Below, one piece after another: positions 1-5,512 of a stretch of 6,434 bases of DNA. The stretch's first letter is position 1; each line of letters opens with the position of its first letter. Location of the stretch: the NCBI GenBank assembly GCA_035279665.1, contig DATEHI010000019.1:1-6434 (forward strand), in the 5' to 3' direction. A model generated the notes under the pieces. That model saw nothing but the letters and a program-made list of their open reading frames with translations, searched no databases and was not told where the DNA came from. Position numbers and translations under genes: made by a program. Source of the DNA: CF-13 sp035279665 (lineage in GTDB: Bacteria > Chloroflexota > Dormibacteria > CF-121).

Positions 1-2118
1 GTCAACCAGTACGTCGCAGTCTTCGATCGCAACACGTTGGCGCGCGTGACCGCGCTCGACCTTGCAAGTTTTGTCGGCGCGCCCACCGGCCTCACGACGA
101 CCGATGTGCAGATCCAATGGGATCCGCAGTCGAACCGCTGGATCTATGCGCTGATCGGCTTCCAGACAAGCAACAACTACGTGCTCTTCGGTTGGACGAA
201 AACCGCCGACCCGAGCAGCCTGCCGGGCGGCTGGTGCCGCTACGGCGTCGGCACCGGGAGCAGCCTGAACGACTATCCCAAGCTGGGGCACGACGCCAAC
301 TTCATCACGATCGGCGCCAACGTGTCCAGCGACACGCTGCCGACCTACCCCTTCGTCACCGCCAACATCTGGGCGATCCCCAAGCCGCTCGCGGGCGACA
401 CGTCGTGCAGCTCGCCTGTGTCCGCGTGGTACTTCGCGGATGCCACGCATCTCCTGCACAACGCTGATGGCTCGCTCGCCTTCACGCCGGTGCCGGCAAA
501 CACGGCGGACGGATCATCGCCCGGATACATCGTCGGCGCTCACGACGACACGACAGCGGCGCAGTCGAAGGTGATGGTCTGGCACATTGCGCCCGGACCG
601 ACGTTGGTCGCCGATGGCGACATAACCGTCGGAACGTTCAGCGTTCCGCCGAGCGTGCCACAGCCGGGCACGACCTACCTCCTCGACAGCCTCGACGGAC
701 GCTTGACCCAGGCGGTTCAACTCCGCGACCCGTCGGCTGGGGGCGTCGAGGCGGTCTGGACCCAGCACACCGTCGCCGGAGCAGGCGGGCGCGCCGTGGT
801 CCGCTGGGATGAGTTCGCACCGTCGACGCTCACCGTGCTCCAGGAGGGCGAAATCGGCAGCGCAACCGACCACATCTTCAATGGCGCGATTTCGCCATCA
901 TCTGCCGGCAGTGCAGCCGGGGTCTTTTACAACCGCGGGAGTGGGTCGACCCTGGCTTTGATCGGCGCGCAGACTCGCGGGAGTTCGACGCCGATGGGCC
1001 AGATGGACGCCGGTGAAGTCGTCCTTGGGAGCAGTGCGACATTCGACCAGGAGACCCTCTTCCAGGGCAACTGCACGACCAACCCGTGCCGGTGGGGCGA
1101 TTACTCCGGGGCATCGCCCGACCCGAGCAATGGGGGCGTCGTCTGGGGCAGCAACCAGTTGGTCGGCCCGGCTTTCCTCGGCTTCGCCCAATGGACCACG
1201 CAGAACTTCGCGATCAGCACCGGCCCCGTGGCGGCGCCCGACTTCACCCTGTCGGTCACACCGTCCAGCCAGACGGTCGTTGTCGGGAACGGTACGAGCT
1301 ATGCGACCTCGGTCACACCGGCCGGTGGTTTCAGCGGCCAGGTGACCCTGAGCGTTGACGGTCTCCCAAGTGGCGCTACGGGAACGTTTACCCCCAACCC
1401 GGCGACGGGTTCGTCGACCCTCGCGGTGACGACCGCGACGACGACGCCGACCGGTACCTATCCTCTGACGATCAGAGGAGTGAGCGGCACGTTGAGCCAC
1501 TCAGCGCCAGCCACGCTGGTGGTGAATGCGGTGCCAGACTTCTCACTGAGCGCCACGCCAGCCAGTGCCTCGGTTGGTGGCAGTGTCACGAGCACGACCT
1601 ATAGCGTGACGATCACGCCCGGCACTGGCTTCAACAGCCCGGTAACGCTGAGCGCGAGTGGCCCGCTGATCGGGGCGCTCGGGACATTTAGCCCGAACCC
1701 GGCGACCACCTCGTCGACGCTTACGGTCAGCATCATGTCGAACACGCCGGCTGGAACCTACACCCTTACGCTCACGGGAACCAGCGGCAGCCTGAGCCAT
1801 TCGACGACGGTGACACTGGTGGTCAACTCGGACTTCTCGCTCAGCGCCTCGCCGGCCAGCCGCACGATCAGACACGGGCGGTCGACAACCTACACGATCA
1901 CCATCAACGGGCTCAATGGCTTCACCGGATCAGTCAACTTCGCCGTCGACGGGCTTCCATCCGGATCCTCGGGCGGCGTCAACCCGAATCCGGCAACGAC
2001 GTCTTCCGTACTCACGGTGAACACCAGCGGTGGGACCACCGGCACCTTTACCCTCACGATCACCGGGACGGGAGGCGGCAAAACGCACACCGTCAAGGTC
2101 ACGCTCGTCATCAACTGA
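1..2118 (+). CDS. Probable secreted beta-propeller-like protein with three C-terminal Ig-like repeats (5' end missing)
   Basis: The frame is open from the first base (it begins VNQYVAVFDRNT) and ends at TGA 2116-2118, giving 705 residues. The TTG at 37 is an internal Leu codon, and the true start and any signal peptide lie left of the window. Residues 1-412 are rich in Gly, Ser, Thr and aromatic residues arranged as short beta strands (for example VQIQWDPQSNRWIYALIGFQ). They contain several cysteines, including C358 and C363, followed by WGDYSGASPDP (365-375). That motif resembles ones I associate with sialidase/BNR-like extracellular propellers, but I see no Asp-box series or catalytic set, so no enzyme activity is assigned. 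Residues 413-705 are three Ig-like beta-sandwich repeats. There is no LPXTG motif, C-terminal membrane helix or lysine-rich tail, so anchoring is not evident. Surface attachment or carbohydrate/protein binding is plausible inference. A hairpin follows the stop. Confidence 0.8.
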   Translation, partial: VNQYVAVFDRNTLARVTALDLASFVGAPTGLTTTDVQIQWDPQSNRWIYALIGFQTSNNYVLFGWTKTADPSSLPGGWCRYGVGTGSSLNDYPKLGHDANFITIGANVSSDTLPTYPFVTANIWAIPKPLAGDTSCSSPVSAWYFADATHLLHNADGSLAFTPVPANTADGSSPGYIVGAHDDTTAAQSKVMVWHIAPGPTLVADGDITVGTFSVPPSVPQPGTTYLLDSLDGRLTQAVQLRDPSAGGVEAVWTQHTVAGAGGRAVVRWDEFAPSTLTVLQEGEIGSATDHIFNGAISPSSAGSAAGVFYNRGSGSTLALIGAQTRGSSTPMGQMDAGEVVLGSSATFDQETLFQGNCTTNPCRWGDYSGASPDPSNGGVVWGSNQLVGPAFLGFAQWTTQNFAISTGPVAAPDFTLSVTPSSQTVVVGNGTSYATSVTPAGGFSGQVTLSVDGLPSGATGTFTPNPATGSSTLAVTTATTTPTGTYPLTIRGVSGTLSHSAPATLVVNAVPDFSLSATPASASVGGSVTSTTYSVTITPGTGFNSPVTLSASGPLIGALGTFSPNPATTSSTLTVSIMSNTPAGTYTLTLTGTSGSLSHSTTVTLVVNSDFSLSASPASRTIRHGRSTTYTITINGLNGFTGSVNFAVDGLPSGSSGGVNPNPATTSSVLTVNTSGGTTGTFTLTITGTGGGKTHTVKVTLVIN
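1237..1533 (+). repeat. Ig-like repeat 1 of 3 in the secreted protein
   Basis: This 99-residue unit opens PDFTLSVTPSSQTV and contains GGFSGQVTLSVDGLPSGATG, then FTPNPATGSSTLAVTT and TGTYPLTIRG, and closes with ATLVVN. The pattern of alternating hydrophobic strands with a PNPAT-S-STL-V core matches bacterial Ig-like sandwich domains found at the C-terminus of secreted enzymes and adhesins. It shares its register with the next unit. Confidence 0.8.
1534..1830 (+). repeat. Ig-like repeat 2 of 3 in the secreted protein
   Basis: This unit has exactly the length of repeat 1 (297 nt). It opens PDFSLSATPASASV, carries GTGFNSPVTLSAS and FSPNPATTSSTLTVS, and closes TVTLVVNS. The strand order is the same as in repeat 1. 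The segment after the VTLSAS strand (GPLIGALG) departs from the GLPSGATG loop of repeat 1. Confidence 0.8.
1831..2115 (+). repeat. Ig-like repeat 3 of 3, C-terminal and slightly shorter
   Basis: This unit of 95 residues opens DFSLSASPASRTI, contains GLNGFTGSVNFAVDGLPSG and NPNPATTSSVLTVN, and ends on the strand VKVTLVIN immediately before the stop. It carries a basic patch near its start (RTIRHGR) that repeats 1 and 2 lack. The protein ends on the last strand of the domain, with no tail. Confidence 0.78.
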
Positions 2119-2127
2119 CAGCTGGAT

Positions 2128-2154
2128 CTCCCTCCCCCCGCAAGGGGGAGGGAG
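2128..2154 (+). terminator. GC-rich hairpin after the secreted-protein gene, candidate terminator
   Basis: The arms 2128-2138 (CTCCCTCCCCC) and 2144-2154 (GGGGGAGGGAG) form a perfect 11-bp stem around the five-base loop CGCAA. A one-base slip gives a C-G-closed GCAA tetraloop (GNRA type) with a bulged C. It starts 9 nt after the stop at 2118. No T-run follows, so termination here may not be classical intrinsic. An mRNA 3'-end stabiliser or a dispersed intergenic repeat are alternatives. Confidence 0.5.
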
Positions 2155-2261
2155 TCTACCGCGCGCCGCCCAAGGTGACGACGCGGACTTCAGTCGTCGT
2201 TCGTCGTTCGGTTCTCGTGGGCGTCCTGCATTTCTTATCTGACGGACGCTCTGGTTCAGTC
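2155..2261. other. Convergent spacer, no gene seen
   Basis: This stretch lies between the hairpin and the end of the cupin gene, so both flanking genes converge on it. It holds a tandem copy of TCGTCGT at 2194-2207 and a weak potential hairpin (GCGTCC 2221-2226 with GGACGC 2244-2249, loop 17 nt). I see no credible coding frame, RNA gene or promoter. Confidence 0.5.
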
Positions 2262-2603
2262 CTACGGGCTAGCAGGTCCGATGACCCAAAACTCCCGGAA
2301 GGGCAGCGTAAGGTGCCAGGTCGTCTGTGCTCCTTTGGGAAGGGATGCGATATCTCCAGCCTGAAGCTCTAAGGTTGGACCGCCGACGACCTCGATTCGG
2401 GCCTTTCCCTCCAGTACCAGGATCGTCTCGCGGTCGGGGAGCGTCCATCGCAAGACCCCGTCGGAACCCTCGTCGAATCGCGACAGTCCGGCTTCGATGC
2501 CGACCCCACTGCACAGGACATGCATCTGGCCACCCACCTCGAGATCGGGTTCCCATGCGTCGGTCGACACCCTTGACACAAAGAATCCGGGATGAATCTC
2601 CAA
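2262..2603 (-). CDS. Small single-domain cupin protein
   Basis: The 113-residue product is a single cupin (RmlC-like) barrel. The start is the TTG at 2603, chosen because a perfect AGGAGG sits 7 nt upstream and no ATG or GTG in frame fits. Residues 53-70 carry a cupin strand pair with RETILVLEGKARIEV, then GPTLELQAGDIASLPKG (75-91) and TWHLTLPFREFWVIG (95-109). The second motif has Trp96 where metal-dependent cupins usually have His, and the first motif lacks the HxH pair. This resembles the cupin_3 (DUF861, ureidoglycine-hydrolase-like/EutQ-like) branch. A bound metal is therefore doubtful, and a ligand-binding or sensing role is as likely as catalysis. The gene starts 21 nt after the DinB-like gene ends on the same strand, so the two are probably co-transcribed. 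The substrate is unknown. Confidence 0.8.
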   Translation of the reverse strand: MEIHPGFFVSRVSTDAWEPDLEVGGQMHVLCSGVGIEAGLSRFDEGSDGVLRWTLPDRETILVLEGKARIEVVGGPTLELQAGDIASLPKGAQTTWHLTLPFREFWVIGPASP

Positions 2604-2610
2604 ATGAATG

Positions 2611-2616
2611 CCTCCT
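2611..2616 (-). promoter_or_regulatory. Ribosome binding site AGGAGG deciding the TTG start of the cupin gene
   Basis: On the minus strand this reads AGGAGG, followed by CATTCAT and then TTG at 2603. The 7-nt spacing is near ideal and fixes an unusual TTG start. The site lies in the short gap after the DinB-like stop codon. Confidence 0.8.
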
Positions 2617-2624
2617 GTTCCGGA

Positions 2625-3080
2625 TTAGCGGTGCAACGCCGCTTCGATATCCCTGATGCGGTGCCAGGCCGAATGGCCAACGAAATCGCCGGGCCAATCG
2701 GGGCTGCGCTCTCGCCGTCCAAACCAATCAGCCGGCCGATCGCGGAGCGTTCGCAGTACGTCGTCCTGAACTTCCTTATGCCAGGCAACGACTTCGGCCG
2801 GACGGCGGTTACGCCACCGCTTGTAGACCACAGCGTTGATCTGGTTGACCTCCAGGCCCCGCAGTTCGGGCGGCCGTTTCTCGCCTCGGAAGACCCGGGC
2901 GCTGTGCGCCTTCCAGTAGACGATGTGTGCCAGCGCGTCCTTGACCGTCCATGGGTCTTTCGTCTCGGGCCTCGGCACCAGGCGGCGCCAGTCGGCCACA
3001 TCCAATCGCGTGACGAGCTGGTTCAGTCGCTTGAACTCTCGCTGGGTCCGGTCGATGACATCCTCGGGCGTGTGCCTCAT
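2625..3080 (-). CDS. DinB/ClbS-like four-helix-bundle protein
   Basis: The 151-residue protein begins at the ATG at 3080, with GGAG about 11 nt upstream. The frame stays open further upstream, but that extension looks like the antisense of the neighbouring gene. An N-terminal helix (PEDVIDRTQREFKRLNQLV) is followed by DPWTVKDALAHIVYWKAHS (42-60), the typical W-x-x-K-D-x-L-A-H signature of DinB, ClbS/DfsB and maleylpyruvate-isomerase-like bundles. The C-terminal helix has H136 and H140 in GHSAWHRIRDIEAAL. H52 with this HxxxH pair reproduces the three-His metal site of the superfamily. Known members are thiol-dependent transferases or isomerases, or detoxification proteins; the substrate here cannot be told. 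It heads a likely two-gene unit with the cupin. Confidence 0.8.
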   Translation of the reverse strand: MRHTPEDVIDRTQREFKRLNQLVTRLDVADWRRLVPRPETKDPWTVKDALAHIVYWKAHSARVFRGEKRPPELRGLEVNQINAVVYKRWRNRRPAEVVAWHKEVQDDVLRTLRDRPADWFGRRERSPDWPGDFVGHSAWHRIRDIEAALHR

Positions 3081-3150
3081 TTGCTCGTCAGCTCCAGCAT
3101 AGGCGCGTCCGTTCGATGAACTCCGGTAGGCTCCGAAGGTGACCGCGTAA
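3081..3150. promoter_or_regulatory. Divergent intergenic region between the DinB-like and PPOX genes
   Basis: These 70 bases separate two genes read outward, so promoters for both are expected here or inside the flanking 5' ends. I cannot identify a convincing -35/-10 pair on either strand. The plus side carries GAAGGTGA (3135-3142), a plausible ribosome binding site for the PPOX gene. An in-frame TAA at 3148-3150 directly precedes its start. Confidence 0.35.
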
Positions 3151-3549
3151 GTGATGGACGAGTTTGTGGGGGCTTCGTACCTCAGCTTGACCACCTTCCG
3201 TCGCGACGGGCGCCCGGTGGCGACGCCGGTCTGGTTCGCGATCGATGGCGACCGGATCCTCGTATGGTCCGGGGCCGCGGAAGGGAAGGTCAAGCGAATT
3301 CGCAACAACTCGCGAGTGATGATCAGCCGGTGCGACTACAAAGGGAAGGCCAAGGGGCCCGCCGTCGAGGCGACCGCCACCCTGCTGCCAGCGGAGGCGG
3401 GTGGCGACGTGCATCGGCTGCTGAACCGAAAGTACTGGTACGTCAAGCCGCCGTTAGCTTTTCTGCAGCGAATCGAGCGCTTGTTGAGCCGGCGAAAGAG
3501 CGCAGGCGCGGCCTACATCGAGATCAGGTTGACCAGGCCCAGCGGCTGA
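3151..3549 (+). CDS. PPOX-class, probably F420-dependent oxidoreductase (Rv2061-like)
   Basis: The 132-residue product is a small split-beta-barrel protein of the pyridoxamine-phosphate-oxidase-like fold. An in-frame TAA at 3148 restricts the start to GTG 3151 or ATG 3154; GTG gives the better spacing from GAAGGTGA. The order of motifs fits the Rv2061-type F420 family: YLSLTTFRRDGRPVATPVWFA (10-30), then DGDRILVWS (32-40), then GKVKRIRNNSRVMIS (45-59), then CDYKGKAKGPAVEATATLLP (61-80). The basic GKVKRIR segment is where this family contacts the cofactor phosphate. Members transfer hydride from reduced F420 to small organic acceptors or bind flavin; the substrate is unknown. The protein is cytosolic, with no signal peptide or membrane segment. 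The gene ends 9 nt from the convergent lysJ stop. FMN or heme binding cannot be excluded. Confidence 0.82.
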   Translation: MMDEFVGASYLSLTTFRRDGRPVATPVWFAIDGDRILVWSGAAEGKVKRIRNNSRVMISRCDYKGKAKGPAVEATATLLPAEAGGDVHRLLNRKYWYVKPPLAFLQRIERLLSRRKSAGAAYIEIRLTRPSG

Positions 3550-3558
3550 GGGCGCCCG

Positions 3559-4731
3559 TCAGCTGGCCTGGCGAATCGCCTGGGCCATCGCGTCGATCCC
3601 CTCGTCGAGCTGCTCATCCTGGATCAGGATCGATGGCAGGAATCGAATCACGGTTCCGCCGGCCGGCAGGACAAGGACACCGTTTTCCTGCATGGCCTTG
3701 ATCACCGGGGTGACCGGTTTCTTCAGCTCGACGGCCTGCATCATGCCCCGGCCGCGGACCTCGCGGATCTGCGGTAGCCGGAGGTCGCGAACACGTTCCT
3801 GAAAGCGCGTTCCCGTCTGCGCCGCGCGCGCATGCAGCGCCCCGTCCGCCAGCACGCGCAGCGTTGCCGCACCGGCGGCGCAGACCAGCGGGTTGCCGGC
3901 GAACGTGCTGCCGTGGCTCCCCTTCGGCACTCGGTCGCTGACCGCCTCAGTCGTGATGGTCACTCCGATCGGTAACCCGTTGGCGATCGACTTCGAGAGG
4001 CACAGGATGTCGGGCACGATGTCCTCGCGGGTAAAGGCGAACGGGCTCCCGGTGCGAAACCCGGTCTGGATCTCGTCACATATAAGAAGGATGCCGCGGG
4101 CGTCACACCGTTCGCGGATCCCTCTGAGATAGCCGTCAGCCGGCACTCGGATGCCACCCTCTCCCTGGATCGGTTCGACGATCACGGCCGCGACCGAGTC
4201 GTCCAGCACCGTGTCCAGCGCGTCGAGGTCATCGAACGGGATGTGGCGAACGCCTTCCAGCATCGGCGCGAACGGGTCGCGATACTTCGCGTCGGCAGTC
4301 GCGGACAGGGCGCCAAAGGTGCGTCCGTGATAGGCGCGGTGGGTGGCGACGATACCGATGCGCCCGGTGGCGACGCGCGCGTACTTGAGCGCGGCCTCGA
4401 CGGCCTCGGCGCCCGAGTTCCCGAAGGAGATCCGGCTCAGCGGTGGGGGCAGCAACGCCCCCAACGCCTGGAGGAAATCCTGGCGCGCCGGCGTGTCGAA
4501 GCTCTGGTGGGCATTGGTCAGCTGCGTCGCTTGCAGCGTGATGGCATCGGTCACCAGGGCGTGAGCGTGGCCAAGAAGATTCACGCCGTAGTTCGTCATC
4601 AGGTCGAGGTAGCGCCGGTCTTTGTCATCCCACAGGTACGACCCCTCGCCGCGAACCAGGGTCAGTCCCCGGCTGGCATGCAGCGGAATCGGGCTGAGCT
4701 GGGTGTGCGTCGCGGTCAGGTCGTGACCCAT
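3559..4731 (-). CDS. lysJ: [LysW]-aminoadipate semialdehyde/glutamate semialdehyde transaminase
   Basis: This 390-residue class III PLP aminotransferase corresponds to LysJ/ArgD. It uses glutamate to aminate the semialdehyde on LysW-bound intermediates, giving LysW-lysine or LysW-ornithine. Visible features are GVNLLGHAH (49-57), the phosphate-binding FGNSGAEA (103-110), HRAYHGRTFGALSAT (131-145), EPIQGEGG (186-193), D219 in CDEIQTGFRTG for the pyridine nitrogen, and K247 in LSKSIANGLPIG as the Schiff-base lysine. GSHGSTFAGNPL (271-282) is the other subunit's phosphate loop. Length is normal. The ATG at 4731 has AAGGAG 7 nt upstream and overlaps the end of lysZ by 16 nt, so translation is probably coupled. 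A plain ArgD (acetylornithine) is the alternative; the LysZ and LysY neighbours favour LysJ. The gene ends the operon, facing the PPOX gene. Confidence 0.9.
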   Translation of the reverse strand: MGHDLTATHTQLSPIPLHASRGLTLVRGEGSYLWDDKDRRYLDLMTNYGVNLLGHAHALVTDAITLQATQLTNAHQSFDTPARQDFLQALGALLPPPLSRISFGNSGAEAVEAALKYARVATGRIGIVATHRAYHGRTFGALSATADAKYRDPFAPMLEGVRHIPFDDLDALDTVLDDSVAAVIVEPIQGEGGIRVPADGYLRGIRERCDARGILLICDEIQTGFRTGSPFAFTREDIVPDILCLSKSIANGLPIGVTITTEAVSDRVPKGSHGSTFAGNPLVCAAGAATLRVLADGALHARAAQTGTRFQERVRDLRLPQIREVRGRGMMQAVELKKPVTPVIKAMQENGVLVLPAGGTVIRFLPSILIQDEQLDEGIDAMAQAIRQAS

Positions 4732-5510
4732 GTCCCCGCTCCTTCGAAGGCGCGCATCAGCGGGTGCTCACCCCGCCCATCGAGCAGGCCGACCGCCTTG
4801 ATGCCGCGCCGGATGGCCTGTGCCGCCGCCAGCAGCTTGACGCGCGCCCGTCCTTTGCCATATTCCGATACCCGCTCGACCTCGTCGAGGTGAATCAACG
4901 GGATCACGCTTCGCTCGTCGCTGACGTCGCGCATGAAGCCGGGGGTGTCGGCAAAGATCAACAGGCGCTCGGCCTGCAGCGCGGTAGCGATTTCCATCGC
5001 CAGGCGGTCGCCGTCGACGTTGATGGCGATGCCCTCGTGGCTGATCGCGGGCGGGGAGATGACCGGCAGGTAGCCACCGTCGAGCAGCAGCCGCAAGAGT
5101 TTGGGCTCGACCCGCTCGATGCTGCCACTGTGGTCGCCGTGCAAGATCTTGACCTTGTCGCCTTCCTTGATACGCAGGTCGGGCTTGCGCCGGCCGATCG
5201 CGATGCCGCCGTCCATCGCCGTCAGGCCCACGGCGTTCGAGCCCAGGGCGCGAAGCCGCTCCACGATCCGCTTGTTCTGCTTGCCGGCGTAAGCCATCAG
5301 GAAGTGATCCATGGTCGTTGCGTCGGTGAAGCGACTGATCTCGCCCCGTTCGGAGGTGACCATCCGCGGTGGATGGCTCAGCCGTGCGGATAGCTCATTC
5401 AGCTCCTTGTTGGCCCCATGCACCAGCACCAGCGCCTCCCGGGAGGCGGCGACATCGCGCAGCAAGGGATCGAAGTCGGTCAGGCTGCCGCCGATCTTGA
5501 TGACCAGCAC
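4716..5510 (-). CDS. lysZ: [LysW]-aminoadipate/glutamate kinase
   Basis: This 264-residue amino acid kinase phosphorylates the side-chain carboxylate of the 2-aminoadipate (or glutamate) carried on LysW. The N-terminus LVIKIGGS (2-9) holds the phosphate-binding Lys5 and Gly-Gly. LVHGANKELN (29-38) is the second Gly-rich loop. HPPRMVTSERGEISRFTD (46-63) and GKQNKRIVERL (76-86) are close to Thermus-type LysZ as I recall it. GLTAMDGGIAIGRRK (95-109), INVDGDRLA (163-171) and GKGRARVKLLAA (218-229, Lys225) complete the fold. Length equals that of LysZ, and there is no N-terminal arginine-sensing extension as in long, feedback-inhibited ArgB. The start is GTG 5510, 2 nt after the lysY stop. No Shine-Dalgarno sequence is evident, suggesting reinitiation from lysY. 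ArgB is the less likely alternative. Confidence 0.9.
   Translation of the reverse strand: MLVIKIGGSLTDFDPLLRDVAASREALVLVHGANKELNELSARLSHPPRMVTSERGEISRFTDATTMDHFLMAYAGKQNKRIVERLRALGSNAVGLTAMDGGIAIGRRKPDLRIKEGDKVKILHGDHSGSIERVEPKLLRLLLDGGYLPVISPPAISHEGIAINVDGDRLAMEIATALQAERLLIFADTPGFMRDVSDERSVIPLIHLDEVERVSEYGKGRARVKLLAAAQAIRRGIKAVGLLDGRGEHPLMRAFEGAGTWVTT
4739..4744 (-). promoter_or_regulatory. Ribosome binding site of lysJ, inside lysZ
   Basis: The minus strand reads AAGGAG here, 7 nt before the ATG at 4731. It lies within the last codons of lysZ and supports the 16-nt overlapping start of lysJ. Confidence 0.7.
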
Positions 5511-5512
5511 GA

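Noticed and set aside
898..1500. 200-residue open frame on the minus strand
   Set aside because: It is antisense to the secreted-protein gene, is Arg-rich and of low complexity as expected of a GC-rich shadow frame, and has no recognisable domain.
2194..2207. Tandem TCGTCGT duplication
   Set aside because: Two 7-bp copies in a GC-rich spacer are expected by chance; there is no third copy or associated element.
2219..2251. Possible terminator hairpin for the cupin gene (GCGTCC/GGACGC)
   Set aside because: The stem is only 6-8 bp with a wobble, the loop is 17 nt and there is no T-run on either strand.
2369..3001. 210-residue open frame on the minus strand spanning the DinB-like and cupin genes
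   Set aside because: It runs in another frame across two genes with clear family motifs, and its translation is rich in Arg, Ser and Trp without domain features.
3096..3101. TATGCT on the minus strand as a -10 box for the DinB-like gene
   Set aside because: No acceptable -35 lies 16-18 nt upstream, and the implied transcript start would exclude the GGAG ribosome binding site.
3545..3562. Imperfect palindrome around the two convergent stop codons (CTGA...TCAG with GGGCGCCC)
   Set aside because: The symmetry comes mostly from two facing TGA stops; the stem is interrupted by a mismatch and cannot form a useful loop.
4243..4893. 216-residue open frame on the plus strand
   Set aside because: It is antisense to lysJ and lysZ, both strongly supported, and looks like a GC-driven shadow.
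4764..5393. 209-residue open frame on the plus strand
   Set aside because: It is a complementary-strand shadow of lysZ, with composition (Asp, Val, Ala, Gln runs) typical of the antisense of a GC-rich gene.
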